From JAAXIE01 sp965263155 (GTDB lineage: Bacteria; Chloroflexota; Dehalococcoidia; Lucifugimonadales; JAAXIE01), in contig OZ253586.1 of the NCBI GenBank assembly GCA_965263155.1, forward strand, positions 2,046,001 to 2,110,000: 64,000 nt of DNA, written 5' to 3'. The position numbers and the translations under genes are program-made. The notes beneath the pieces were generated by a model that was given only the letters and a program-made list of their open reading frames with translations, searched no databases and had not been told where the DNA came from. Within the stretch, counting starts at the first letter, position 1, and each line of letters begins with the position of its first letter. Of the stretch, positions 44,650-54,455 are shown piece by piece.

Positions 44650-45036
44650 ATGAGGACGCTTACGGAACTCATCGCCCGCGCCCCTTGGCGGGAAGCAGTA
44701 ACCTACCGCGATACTTGGCCGCACGAATACGTTCTCACCGAGAAGGACAGCCAGTGGGAGTTGCTGGCGGTTGTCTGCGAAAGGTTTCGCGCCGGTGAAG
44801 GTGTCGCCTGCCGATTCTTCCGCATGAGCAATACCTACCTCTTCATTGGGGAGCATAAGTACTGGGTGATGTCCGACTATAATCGCATTGACCCGTACAA
44901 TGACCGGCGCGACTATGTCATCAATCGCGCCCGCCTCTACCGGGACCGCCGGGACTTCGTCATACAGCCTGGCGACACTGGCAAACAGGAGGACTACCCG
45001 GCGAACCCGCCCCACCTGAGTCAAGGGAATACATGA
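44650..45036 (+). CDS. Conserved hypothetical protein
   Basis: A 128-residue protein with a clear binding site (GGAAGG, about 9 bases before ATG 44650). The text RAPWREAVTYRDTWPHEYVL, ACRFFRMSNTYLFIGEHKYW and RDRRDFVIQPGDTG is strongly conserved in a widespread uncharacterised family, often near defence or mobile genes. Role unknown. Confidence 0.82.
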   Translation: MRTLTELIARAPWREAVTYRDTWPHEYVLTEKDSQWELLAVVCERFRAGEGVACRFFRMSNTYLFIGEHKYWVMSDYNRIDPYNDRRDYVINRARLYRDRRDFVIQPGDTGKQEDYPANPPHLSQGNT

Positions 45037-45408
45037 GGGTAATATGCCTGAAAGCGATACTTTGCTGGCTTATCTGGTATCCAGCTTCCCGGGTGCCGTG
45101 GGGTCTTGAGGTCGATCTTTTGTACACGCCAAAATGGCCTAGCCGATAGTCGGGCGTAGCTAAGCCGAACCCAGGAAATCTCTTCACATGAAGGAGCGTT
45201 GCGCCCCGCTAGCCAATGCCGTCATCGGTGGTTGAATTGTACCTGTCTGCAATATGCCGTTAGGACCGCTAAGGGAGTACAGTGCGACCGTCGCAGGGGA
45301 CAGTGCAGCACAAGGAACTATCTGAGGCCATCAGAGGGTGGGATGCTCAGGTCGGAACCGTAAAGACTCCTCTAATATGATCCCCCCGTAGTTGAGAAGG
45401 AATAGAAC
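45037..45408. other. Intergenic stretch without a recognised gene
   Basis: 372 bp with no convincing frame. A TATGAT hexamer at 45375-45380, about 30 bp before the next start, could be a -10 element for the downstream gene. Confidence 0.35.
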
Positions 45409-46059
45409 ATGAACAAGAAAAAAGAGATATCCGAAAAATCGTTGGAGCTGAATGTTTGCATGGAGATACTCCAACGCCTCAGGGCTTACCCATCCTTCAG
45501 GAAAGCGTCATGGGTCGGCTTGACCCAACGCGAGGAGCGTCAACAAGGATTAGACGCAAAGATTCGGAATACACCTGGTGTCGCCTTGATGCTACAGTTC
45601 AAATCGCCTTGGGCAACTTCAAAGGTAGACAAGGCCTATACGTTCAGCATTAACAGAGAACAGCACAAGACCTTGGAGCGGCTTGGGTGTACTGATGCAG
45701 TCCATTACGTTTTGCCACTGTACAGCAAGTGGTGGAAATTGGACCGGGATGCGCCAGATATTCTTCAAGATACCTGGCTTGTCCCTGTGAAGTGCATTCC
45801 GTCCAGTTACCTCGTACGCGAGTTGACTACAATACAAGTGAAGAAGACGGCGTCCGCTGGAATTAAGGTATCTGGTTATCCTCGTTGGACTCCCACCTGC
45901 GACGCAATTAGAGCCGACGATTACTTCGAAGCAGCAGGACTTCTGTTAGATTTCAGGTCGTTGGGTATAGAACCGTCCGCCTTGAGGAGCTGGATCGATG
46001 GTTGGGAAGGAACGACATTGCGTTTCAGCGGCTTAGGAGTCTTTCACCTGCCCCTCTGA
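45409..46059 (+). CDS. Putative PD-(D/E)XK-like nuclease
   Basis: A 216-residue protein with GAGAAGGA 8-10 bases before ATG 45409. The first helix has ELNVCMEILQRL, then WVGLTQREERQQGLDAKI with Asp49, and after 13 residues the strand ALMLQFKSP with Gln63-x-Lys65. Asp followed by QxK on a hydrophobic strand fits PD-(D/E)XK enzymes with Gln in place of Glu. The remainder includes HYVLPLYSKWWKL and PDILQDTWLVPVKC. The nuclease assignment is an inference from motif order; the gene itself looks intact. Codon use is AT-richer than neighbours. Confidence 0.6.
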   Translation: MNKKKEISEKSLELNVCMEILQRLRAYPSFRKASWVGLTQREERQQGLDAKIRNTPGVALMLQFKSPWATSKVDKAYTFSINREQHKTLERLGCTDAVHYVLPLYSKWWKLDRDAPDILQDTWLVPVKCIPSSYLVRELTTIQVKKTASAGIKVSGYPRWTPTCDAIRADDYFEAAGLLLDFRSLGIEPSALRSWIDGWEGTTLRFSGLGVFHLPL

Positions 46060-46166
46060 CGTGCCCCATAGATTGGTAGGATTGGCAGACAACGCTTTCG
46101 ACGGAGCGACCATGCGGACTTCGGGAGTTCATCAAGAACTAGCCTCGCGGGAGAATGCTGGCAATC

Positions 46167-46751
46167 TCAAGAGGATGGTTGCCAAAGAACCTCGCCGAAC
46201 ACCGTTTCGGGCCAGAGGCCTACTACAGCCTTCTGGGCAAGGAGCCTAGAGGAGCACGTCGCCCCGTTAGCCAAGTAGCCTCTTACCAATGCGACGGCAT
46301 CTCCTTCACTATCGTTGGCGGTCATGACCCGCGCCTGTTCGACATCTCGCGGAGTTATAGCCCGCATGAAGAAGTCGCACCACCTTGTCCTATATCCCTT
46401 CCTCTTTGGAATGTCGGGATGTTTTCCAAACCTGTAGAGCCCACTCTCTCGGACACTCCCACGCCGAAAACCTAGCGCCGGGGCATTCGCTGTAGTGAAG
46501 AATGCAGACATATCGAAGTCCTTGACGCCGGTCGTACCGTCAATGTAGTGGAGTGCTGCGCCTTGGCACAGTGCAATACACACAAGTCGTTCCCGAAAGC
46601 CATTGAGATTCCTATTGCGACCGAGTCGATACTCCAAGCACGCCCATGCGATGTCGCACAGATGGCGGAGGTCGCTCTCGGTGATAAGAGCGACGGAACG
46701 CTCAGACTCCACAGTCTGCGTTGAATCGAGGACGCACCCTTCCGTTGACAT
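46167..46751 (-). CDS. Conserved hypothetical, nucleotidyltransferase-like motif
   Basis: A 194-residue protein with ATG 46751 and AGGGGACC upstream. The motif CIALCQGAALHYIDGTTGVK then DFDMSAFF resembles a GS...D-x-D arrangement; the C-terminus has SSRLLAQKAVVGLWPETVFG. It belongs to a family of uncharacterised proteins I have seen with GVKDFDxxxFF. A catalytic role is not established. It faces the preceding gene head-on. Confidence 0.7.
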   Translation of the reverse strand: MSTEGCVLDSTQTVESERSVALITESDLRHLCDIAWACLEYRLGRNRNLNGFRERLVCIALCQGAALHYIDGTTGVKDFDMSAFFTTANAPALGFRRGSVRESGLYRFGKHPDIPKRKGYRTRWCDFFMRAITPRDVEQARVMTANDSEGDAVALVRGYLANGATCSSRLLAQKAVVGLWPETVFGEVLWQPSS

Positions 46752-46825
46752 GATCGGGGTCCCCTAGTCCTAACCGCCGTTCGCGCGACCCTAGTTTGTT
46801 TCCTATTGTAACAGGACCTCTGCAC

Positions 46826-46939
46826 TCATCGACCACACTTGCCGATAAACGTTCCGGACAACGCCAAACCCTCGGCCCACGTCCTACACCTGTCGGCGCA
46901 CTGCTCCAGATAGTCTTCAAGGTACTCGTCGTCCCTCAT
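46826..46939 (-). CDS. Small ORF, 37 residues
   Basis: ATG 46939 reads MRDDEYLEDYLEQCADRCRT and WAEGLALSGTFIGKCGR. It is strikingly protein-like. The ATGA overlaps the stop of an upstream minus-strand fragment (AEREERRQWAEENYPHDELK, RIRLRFLRDHRRRDF, about 46936-47060), which has no start. They may be one gene broken by a frameshift. Confidence 0.45.
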   Translation of the reverse strand: MRDDEYLEDYLEQCADRCRTWAEGLALSGTFIGKCGR

Positions 46940-47298
46940 TTCCCGAAGTCACGACGTCGATGGTCTCGCAGAAACCGTAGGCGGATGCGCTTGAGTTCGT
47001 CGTGGGGGTAGTTCTCTTCTGCCCATTGTCGCCGTTCCTCACGCTCGGCTTGGCTTCTCCCTTACTTAGGTGGCACCAGAAGGTCATGGCCTCGGCATTC
47101 GATATCCTGCGTTAGCCACGGTCAAGATGTACTGCGGGTCTCCTGCGTCATCCCCCAGCTTCCGCTGCACCTTCTTCACCATGGACCCACCAACTGCGTA
47201 TCCCGCTGTAGCCGTCTCCCCACACACGTTGCAAAATCAAGAACCTTCACGCTGAAGCTGCTCTTGGAGCTGTGACCTCTACGCATGCCGAGATAGTC

Positions 47299-47912
47299 CT
47301 ATAGCCGGACTACCTTGCCACGCCTCCGTGCCCGCCTTCGTCGAGCGTATGAATGGGCGCTGACCCCGCAACGGCAAACCACCGTCCCAAGAAGCACGAT
47401 AAGAACAATCAGCCACCATGCCACACCTTCTCCCTCAGACACGTCTCCAGACGCAGGCTGCAGCGCCTCTGACCCTCGGGAGGCGTCATCGGCTGTAGAA
47501 AGTTGTCGTGGCAACCGGCTCAGCATTGGATGGCCCTACGGCAGTTGGTGCTAGCAGACCCGGTGGCGTTGAAGTTGGAGCACTTGCGGGCAATGCAGCA
47601 GGCGAGCCGATCGGAGCGGAGGCAGGGTCCGGTGAGGGCAGCCGGAGGGTAGAACGTGGAGAACACACGCGGGTCGAGGTTGTCGCTGGCGTAGGAGTCG
47701 AGGTACGCATAGCAACCGGAGTAGGAGTAGGCTCAGGGGTAGGCGTAGTTGCCACCCCCGGCTCTGGGCCGGGAATCGGAGTTGGAGTGGGTGCACTTGT
47801 CGGAGTTGGAGAAGGCGTAGTGGGAGCTGGTGTGGGGCCAGGCGTTGGCATCGAGGTGGTGGATGTAGGGGACCACCGAGGCTGAGGTGAACAACAACGT
47901 GGAGATCGACAT
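47299..47912 (-). pseudogene. Thr-Pro-rich anchored surface protein, frameshifted
   Basis: ATG 47912 (GGAG upstream) starts MSISTLLFTSASVV, a short signal-like segment, then shifts frame into a long Pro/Thr stretch (STTSMPTPGPTPAPTTPSPT). At about 47490 it shifts again to DDASRGSEALQPASGDVSEG and a membrane segment VAWWLIVLIVLLGTVV followed by a basic tail RRRRARRRGK. The order (secretion, stalk, C-terminal anchor) is that of a surface protein, but two frameshifts suggest decay or sequencing error. Confidence 0.5.
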
Positions 47913-48699
47913 TGCTCCGACCCAATCGGATAGCTACTGGCCTTAGGGAAACTTGGAACTACGCAGCCTTTCCGATTCGGAACAGTTTTGTGGAGCAGAC
48001 CGGGCATACACCCTGCGTGGCCGGGCGGCCATTCTTCATCGTGATGGCCTGGGGATTACTCATTTCCCTCTTGGACCGACATTTAAAACAATACGCTTCT
48101 ATGGGATGCCTCCAAATCGATGGTTACCATTTGGCTATCCTACAACATAAGAGGCGTGAGCCAGCGATTCCTCCTCAAGGGCCTCGAGGACGATACCCAA
48201 GAAGAGAAGACACCGGTTTGTGGTCCTCCGGCAGGTCTCCGATGCCCACATCTTCTCCTTCAACCGGCCTGGCTCGCGAACTACGACGACAACGACGGAA
48301 CGCTAGCCAGCTTCCCGGATGCGCCTCGCGAGTGAGCGGGGAAGTCCCAACACAATCCCCTATGCCACTCCGTCCAGGATGGTATGGAGAGATTCTATTT
48401 AGCTGACTCGCGCTGTCAAATAAAGTTACTACAGGATTGCCCGCTCGTGGTTGGCCCAAGATAACCGCAAGGCGCGACTACCAGGGGACGGCCCATACTC
48501 GTGAGGTGTTTCTCCAAACCACTCGCGACCTGCTCCCAGCCCGTACATGTTGCTCGGGATAATAGGCAACGTTCGCCGTTTCGCTATTGCATTGAGCTTC
48601 GTCCTAGACTCGTAGTCGGACCTAGTTGTGCCGTATCATGCGAAGGCCTCACTACCTGGTGTCAGACGGTAGGAGCCCAGATCGGAGGATTAGTGCTGT
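47913..48699. other. No supported gene
   Basis: Short frames only. One plus-strand frame ending at 48150 has a plausible tail (ILHRDGLGITHFPLGPTFKT) but no family. I see nothing firm here. Confidence 0.3.
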
Positions 48700-49170
48700 A
48701 TGCCGAACGATAGCTGTGAACAGGTTGACCTCATTCTCGCCGGCTGCGTCAAGAGCAAGCGCCATCGCGCTGGTCCTGCGCAGGACATCTACACATCAAC
48801 CCTCTGGCGGCATCGGAGGGAGTATGCGGAATCGCATGGCTGTCCCTGGTACATTCTCAGCGCCAAGCACGGACTCCTAGCTCCCGATACTTGGATCGAG
48901 CCATATGATCTGGCGTTAGCCGGTCTCTCTGCCGCTGAACGTCGCGAGTGGTCTCTAGGAGTCTTGGATGACCTTGCTACACAGATGCAAACACTGGATG
49001 GAAAGATCATTGAGATTCACGCGGGCAAACCTTACGTGGAATTCGGCTTGGAAAACGGTCTTCGCGACGCCGGTGCAGTCATTCGCCGTCCGCTAGAACA
49101 TGTGGCAGGCCCAGGCCGTCAATTCACCTGGTATAGAGAACATATGGCTTCGTGTCCTTATGGAAGGTGA
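48700..49170 (+). CDS. DUF6884-family protein
   Basis: A 156-residue protein with the DUF6884 pattern: VDLILAGCVKSKRHRAGPAQ, DIYTSTLWRHRREYAESHGC, PWYILSAKHGLLAPDTWIEP, YDLALAGLSAAERREW, and HAGKPYVEF. The Cys-Val-Lys-Ser-Lys and SAKHGLL motifs are typical. These proteins are distantly like YaaA/DUF328 and occur next to DNA-modification or mobile genes; biochemistry unknown. It overlaps the next gene by 11 bp. Confidence 0.78.
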   Translation: MPNDSCEQVDLILAGCVKSKRHRAGPAQDIYTSTLWRHRREYAESHGCPWYILSAKHGLLAPDTWIEPYDLALAGLSAAERREWSLGVLDDLATQMQTLDGKIIEIHAGKPYVEFGLENGLRDAGAVIRRPLEHVAGPGRQFTWYREHMASCPYGR

Positions 49171-50080
49171 GGGCATACAAGATGCGGGTAATGGCCACGT
49201 GGCCGGCGTGGCCGCGGCGATCGCCAGCGACTTCTATAATGACCGGTTAGACCTGTCCGCCAGGGGTGTGGCGCCGGGCAGCACATGGTCGCGAATGCCG
49301 GAGGTTGAATGCGTAATGCGCCTGCGCAATTCAGGTGCCTCTCACCGTACCGTACGCCTGTTCCTGACATTCGTGGCAGCCATGGACCGCGCCCGTGACG
49401 CCACGCGTCTTTGGAATAACGGACTCAGGCTCATTCAATCCTGTCCGGAGGTCTTTGAACCCGCTGAGGTTTCAGCGATCCCTATCTCCACGTTGCGCGC
49501 AAGTCTGTCCCAATATGGAGTGAGCCAACGTCATGGCCCCGACTCCTCCGCTTGGCACATCATTGCCCGTAGCCTCTCGGTAGGAGGAAACCCTGTAAGC
49601 AGGGTAGTGGATTCCGGCGTTGGGAACGCTGGAGAGTTGCTCAGCTACCTGCGTACCAGTTGCATGGGGCAATACCGGTTTCCCTTGCTCAGGGGTCCGA
49701 AGATTGGGCCAATGTGGGTTCGTATGCTTGTCGCTCCAGGAGGGGCGACTGTAGACGACATAGGCATCATCCCGGTCGCGGTGGATGTGCATGTTCGCCG
49801 TGTTACGCGAAACCTCGGAGTGGTGGACACTCTGGCCATGGCAGAAGGAGAAGCCAGACAAGTGATTCAGGACACGTGGCGCGCAGGCGTGGCCGGAACG
49901 AGAGTAGGTGGTCCGCCCGGAGTGAGCGACACCTGCGCGGCGCTTGACCCGGCCCTTTGGTTTTTCGGGAAGTTCGGGTGCAGTCATTGTGAGAACGCGC
50001 GCCTCCCGGTACCCATCGGTCGTGCGTGCAACCACTGTCAGCTTCGCAATTCAGTCTGTGCACGCCCAAATCGTGTGTAG
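49160..50080 (+). CDS. HhH-GPD-like (endonuclease III-like) protein with Cys cluster
   Basis: A 306-residue protein (ATG 49160). Its middle has LLRGPKIGPMWVRMLVAPGG and PVAVDVHVRRVTRNLGVV, close to the helix-hairpin-helix and VDxHVxRVxxRLG (catalytic Asp) of endonuclease III. The C-terminus has FGCSHCENARLPVPIGRACN then HCQLRNSVC, five cysteines that could bind an Fe-S cluster or zinc. The canonical Lys of bifunctional glycosylases is not clear. It partners with the DUF6884 gene through an 11-bp overlap. A DNA glycosylase or base-modification role is inference. Confidence 0.65.
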   Translation: MEGEGIQDAGNGHVAGVAAAIASDFYNDRLDLSARGVAPGSTWSRMPEVECVMRLRNSGASHRTVRLFLTFVAAMDRARDATRLWNNGLRLIQSCPEVFEPAEVSAIPISTLRASLSQYGVSQRHGPDSSAWHIIARSLSVGGNPVSRVVDSGVGNAGELLSYLRTSCMGQYRFPLLRGPKIGPMWVRMLVAPGGATVDDIGIIPVAVDVHVRRVTRNLGVVDTLAMAEGEARQVIQDTWRAGVAGTRVGGPPGVSDTCAALDPALWFFGKFGCSHCENARLPVPIGRACNHCQLRNSVCARPNRV

Positions 50081-50992
50081 CCTTGCTTCGCTAGCTCATC
50101 AGTTTACGCTCGATGCCATCCTGAGGGTTTCCGTCTAGGACTTTGTACTCGTGCCTCGCTATCTCTTCCCTTTCTGCCATCCTTCGATCTAATCGTCTCG
50201 CTAGCTTCAACACCAACGTGTCTTACGGACGCACTAAGCCTCATACGGTTGTCATGGGGCGAGAAACTGCCACGGCTTGACCATGCTGGGCTTTGTGCCC
50301 GAGTCAGATCGGGGCCACCGCACTGGACAAAATCAAGAACCTTTACTCTGACGCTCGTCCTGGACTTGTAGGCTGAGGCTGCCTCTCATCCCGTCTGTCT
50401 AGAGCCCGCTGCGAGGGGTGAGTGTAAGCTTCGACCTCACTCCCATTTCAGGCGTCTCCCACCCCAGCATCCTGTAGCCGACGAGGGGCTCGGCGAATAC
50501 GTACTTCTGGTTGCTCCCGTCCTCGCTCACGATGGTGCGCAAGGGGTGGCAGGGTTGAGGCTAAGGCCCAGAAGGTCCCTCAGCAGCCGCGCGTCCCCGC
50601 CGGGGAATACCGCGTGTACACTGGCATACCCATCAGACGTTCACGAATTCGTCAAGAATCTTGCTCTTACTACCGGAACCGGAAGGAACAGACTCTCGAC
50701 GACAACTACTGGCATGGACCGTACACAACGGTAACGGAGGCAACTAAAGCCAGCCAGTCCGACCCGGATACCCGCTGGGACGCGCATCCCGGCGGACATT
50801 GTCGACCACCCGATGAGGGCACCGCCGAAGCGGGCTTCTCTACCTATGGGCTGATGTGACTACACCGGGAGGCCTACGCTTCTGTCCCCCTCGCCTTCCC
50901 TTCAGCGAATATCATCACCCTACCACAATCTTGCCTCAAAGCTCTCCGTCTCATACCACTGGTCCCACATCCTGCGATGTTATGACTTTGGC
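50081..50992. other. Degraded region
   Basis: No intact gene. The minus strand near 50410-50530 reads QKYVFAEPLVGYRMLGWETP and EMGVRSKLT before a stop, a short protein-like tail of unknown type. ACAAAATCAAGAACCTTYAC at 50325-50350 also occurs at 47229-47255. Confidence 0.35.
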
Positions 50993-51144
50993 CTAGGGAG
51001 GCGTATGCGTCATCAGCACGACGGCCTCATCCTTTGCTTCGACAGCGATGACGGGGACTCCGTGTTGCTGTCTTGGTGCATAACCAACACCTCGGCAGTT
51101 TCATCCCGTGCTTGCAGTTCCTTGAGTAGGTCGCCGACTCTCAT
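50993..51144 (-). pseudogene. Small hypothetical gene with a frameshift
   Basis: ATG 51144 reads MRVGDLLKELQARDETAEVL then VMHQDSNTES and, after one base shift, PVIAVEAKDEAVVLMTHTPP to a stop at 50993. The opening resembles small MKVxDLxxxLxxxDxxAEV proteins. It starts 16 bp after the stop of the next gene and follows it in the same direction. GAGGAG lies 14 bases upstream. Confidence 0.45.
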
Positions 51145-51160
51145 TCCGCAAGCAGACTCC

Positions 51161-51355
51161 TCACTCTCGCTGCAGTTCCCTCACGGCGTCCAACAGTGCC
51201 GACGCTAATTCCAACGCCTGCTCACTAGTAAGGGTGACTTGGTAACGCCGATCCTCCGCCGCCCTAAGTCCTAGCCTAGTGCGAGTAACCCTGTTGTCGT
51301 CGGCGGTGGTTACGATGTCGATAGGCACTCCAGTCGTTGTTGCGATGGTTCTCAT
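51161..51355 (-). CDS. Small hypothetical protein
   Basis: A 64-residue protein with a strong binding site (GAGGAGG, 6 bases before ATG 51355). It reads MRTIATTTGVPIDIVTTADD, NRVTRTRLGLRAAEDRRYQV, then a helix SEQALELASALLDAVRELQRE. No family recognised; forms a pair with the frameshifted gene at 50993. Confidence 0.6.
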   Translation of the reverse strand: MRTIATTTGVPIDIVTTADDNRVTRTRLGLRAAEDRRYQVTLTSEQALELASALLDAVRELQRE

Positions 51356-51419
51356 ATCGCCTCCTCAACCAACGTCCATCAGGACCTAGCACGGTTCGCG
51401 CAATGTGACAAAAGTGGGG

Positions 51420-51455
51420 GGTTCTGCATCAGGAACGCCCCTTGATGCAAGAACC
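51420..51455. repeat. Hairpin GGTTCTGCATCA / TGATGCAAGAACC
   Basis: The two arms are 12-13 bases with one extra A and a 11-base loop. It belongs to the TGATGCAA motif family seen at 3254 and 16891. No coding between 51356 and 51675. Confidence 0.55.
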
Positions 51456-51675
51456 CTCGGCGGAATGGGCGTTTTTCGGGAAAGCCGGTGACCGCCGTGG
51501 GAGAAAGGGTTTTGGGGTGAGTACCGATACAAGGGTTCAGACCCCACTGCTCAACCACTTTCCAACGTGACGACTAGCATCACACATTAGCCATCGTCTC
51601 GGCCTGTGGCTTCGGGTGAATCTGACCGGATGTCCCAGCCACGAGGGTCGACTGCTGCCAACAACTGAGCTAGGG

Positions 51676-53535
51676 TCAGCGGGCTGCTATCACCAAGTCA
51701 GAATCCTGTCCCCAGCAGACCACTGAGCCGCTCTCCCTCACCCCGCAGGCGCGGTCGCTACCACCCGCGTCTATCGAAACAAACTTACCCTCGGGTGGCG
51801 TGGCTTGGCCGGTGAAGTTGCCATCGTAGTCCATGTTGGAACCCCAACAGGACACGGAGCCGTTTTCCTTCAATCCGCAGGTATGATCACGCCCGACGCT
51901 GACAAAGGTAAACTTTCCTTCTGATGGCGTGGATTGGCCATGATCATTTTTTCCCCAGCAGGCAACGGCGCCGTCTACCAGCACACCGCAGGTGTGCCTT
52001 AGCCCGGCGTTTACTGTGGCAAACTTACCTTCCGGCGGAGTCGCTTGGCCAGTTATGCTGCCATCGAAGTCACTGTTTGAACCCCAGCAGGCCACAGAGC
52101 CGTCCAGCTTCACGCCGCAGGTGTAGAAGAACCCGGCACTGACCGAGGTGAACTTCCCTTCTGGCGGGATCGCTTGGCCGACAATGTTATCGTCATAGTC
52201 TTTGTTGGAACCCCAGCAAGCCACCTCTCTGTCCTCTCTTACGCCGCATGTGTGATTACCACCGGCGCTGACAGAGGTAAACTTCCCTGGCGGTGGCGTC
52301 GCTTGGCCAAAGTAATCGGAACCCCAGCAGGTTACGGAGCCGTCCATCCTCACCCCGCAGGTGTGACTCCCCGTGCTAACGGAGGCTAACTTCTCTATTG
52401 GTGGCGTGATTCGTGGGAACGACCTGTCTGCCCCACAAGCTAGGGAGCCGTCTTCTCGGATCCCGCAAATGCGGCTGGAACTGACGTTGACCGACGCGAA
52501 CGGTCCTTCCGGTCGCATCAGTTGGCCATAGGAGTCATCCCCCCAGCAGACGACGTTCCCGTCCTCCCTAACCCCACAGACGTGAGACTCTCCAGCGCTG
52601 ACCGAGATGAACCTCCCTGGCGGCGCCGTTGCTTGGCCAGAGAAATCGCTTCCCCAGCAGGCCGCGGAGCCATCTTGCCTTATCCCGCAGGTGTACCTGT
52701 CCTCTGCGCTTAGTGAATCAAACTTCCCTTCCGGTGCGTTCGATTGACCTTCGTCGTTTGCTCCCCAGCATTCCACGGAGCCATCCAGCCTGATCCCGCA
52801 GGTGTGATCGCCTCCCGCGCTAACCGAGTCAAACTTCCCTTCCGGCGGGTTCGCTTCGCCATCATCATTACCTCCCCAGCAGGCTACGGAGGCATCCTCC
52901 TTTATCCCGCAGGTGTGGTCGAATCCGCCACTGACCGAACGAAATATCCCTTCAGGTTTCGCGATACTGGCGAACACGTACCTTCCCCGACAGACTACAA
53001 GGCCGTTTTGCTTCACCCCGCAGGTGTGGCTTCCTCCAGCACTGACCGTGTTAAACCTCCCGTCGGGTTGTAGTGCTTGGCCAACCCTGTTGCCCCAAGG
53101 ATCATCGTTGGAACCCCAGCAGGCTACGTAGCCCGATTCTCTGACCGCGCAGGTATGACTAAGTCCAGCACTGATCGCGGTAAACTTTCCCTTGACTGGC
53201 GTCGATTGCCCATGCTCGTCATTTCCCCAGCAAACGGCAGTCGCATCCTCCCTTATTCCACAGGTGTGATGGCCTCCCGCACTGATGGCGACGAAAGTCG
53301 TACCGGGGCCGAGTCCTTCGTCATCGCTGGTGTTGTCATCGCCATCGTTGGTCACGATGGGCCTGGGACCTCCATCTGTCGCCTCCGCTGTGGCTGAGGG
53401 GAAGGGAATCTGACCATAGCCTTCATCGCCTGAGCACCCAGTCAAACCAACTAATGGCGCGAAGAGCGAAACAGAGAGTACAAATGCGGCTATCTGCAGC
53501 GCAGATGTCCGTCTACGTCGAGAGGCGTTGAACAA
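51676..53535 (-). CDS. RCC1-repeat lipoprotein
   Basis: A 619-residue secreted protein. Residues 1-34 (RRRRTSALQIAAFVLSVSLF to GLTGC) are a lipoprotein signal. After an acidic linker, about 13 RCC1-like repeats follow, each near HTCGVREDGSVACWG then GQATPPEGKFTSVSAG, forming one or two beta-propellers. This bacterial RCC1 type is common on Chloroflexota and myxobacterial surfaces; binding partner unknown. Conserved Cys pairs in each blade suggest disulfides or extracellular folding. Intact. Confidence 0.85.
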   Translation of the reverse strand: MFNASRRRRTSALQIAAFVLSVSLFAPLVGLTGCSGDEGYGQIPFPSATAEATDGGPRPIVTNDGDDNTSDDEGLGPGTTFVAISAGGHHTCGIREDATAVCWGNDEHGQSTPVKGKFTAISAGLSHTCAVRESGYVACWGSNDDPWGNRVGQALQPDGRFNTVSAGGSHTCGVKQNGLVVCRGRYVFASIAKPEGIFRSVSGGFDHTCGIKEDASVACWGGNDDGEANPPEGKFDSVSAGGDHTCGIRLDGSVECWGANDEGQSNAPEGKFDSLSAEDRYTCGIRQDGSAACWGSDFSGQATAPPGRFISVSAGESHVCGVREDGNVVCWGDDSYGQLMRPEGPFASVNVSSSRICGIREDGSLACGADRSFPRITPPIEKLASVSTGSHTCGVRMDGSVTCWGSDYFGQATPPPGKFTSVSAGGNHTCGVREDREVACWGSNKDYDDNIVGQAIPPEGKFTSVSAGFFYTCGVKLDGSVACWGSNSDFDGSITGQATPPEGKFATVNAGLRHTCGVLVDGAVACWGKNDHGQSTPSEGKFTFVSVGRDHTCGLKENGSVSCWGSNMDYDGNFTGQATPPEGKFVSIDAGGSDRACGVRESGSVVCWGQDSDLVIAAR

Positions 53536-54398
53536 TTTTCCCTCCCGGCTTGAGACCGGTGTTTCCGGTGTGCGTCCAGCAACATAGTATCAGCCGCCCG
53601 AAAGACATCGGGCTAGGTCGCAAAGAATATGGTGAGGAGTCGGGCGGGACTTCCATCGGCGCTCGTGGTTGCGGAGTTGGAGCCAGAGACCCAGTAGCGT
53701 GTCTGCGGGGCACTCCTCTTCTGCTTTTTCTGGAGCATGGCAAAATCGTACCACATATATATTTCCCTTCCATGCGGGTGGCGCTATTATTTCGAAAGAC
53801 AGGTTCTTGGACCATGCTTCATATAGGGACGGCTCTAGTCCAAGCCGTCCCCACGAAGTGCTGGGTGGCACAAGGTGGGCTCGCAACGGCCCGGGCCGAT
53901 GGGTTAGACCAATAGGCATGGGGACAGGCAAATCCGGGGTAATGTGGTCACGCGCGGACCAGGCAAACAGGTCGGAGCGCTCCGCCTCCTTACTTCAAAC
54001 TGGCAGCAGCAATCGGCAGGCCCCGTTGGGTTCCCTGACCTGATGGCAGCCCCGTCATTGGACAAGATTCCCTTCAGAACCGCGCCTGACGGTCAAATGA
54101 GGGCTGTTGGAGCCTCAAGGCGGTGGCGTGTTTGGGGCGAGCCAATTTGGGCCACGGTGTGGGTCCGTAGCCCGCCTCTTGTTCTTCCGAATCTCCCAAA
54201 GCTGTCCAACTGAAGTAGTCTACTGTTCATCAGAGTCAAAGCGCACCCCACCATCTTGCACGATAGACAGAACCATCTTCGAGATGTGGTTGGGCAGCCT
54301 GTGAACCCACCAAGCCCCGAGACTCGGCGATTGTGATGCCTTAGCCCGGATCACGCGAGGATCCGTGGCAGTCGTCCACCAACGCCAAGGCATTCACT
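53536..54398. other. Intergenic stretch without a recognised gene
   Basis: About 860 bp with frames on both strands but no domain or start signals I can support. Confidence 0.35.
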
Positions 54399-54399
54399 C

Positions 54400-54423
54400 C
54401 CTCATCGGCTTTCGCCGATGAGG
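54400..54423 (-). terminator. Hairpin after the FAH-type gene
   Basis: CCTCATCGGC, loop TTTC, GCCGATGAGG: a perfect 10-bp stem located 33 bp after the stop of the minus-strand FAH-type gene. No U-tract follows on the minus strand, so termination efficiency is doubtful. Confidence 0.45.
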
Positions 54424-54455
54424 AGCGGGGTCATTCGACACTCCCCGAACCTCTG

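Noticed and set aside
44650..45024. N-terminal 170 residues of the 572-codon minus-strand frame starting at 45024
   Set aside because: They lie antisense to a well-supported conserved gene at 44650-45036 and have no protein-like pattern.
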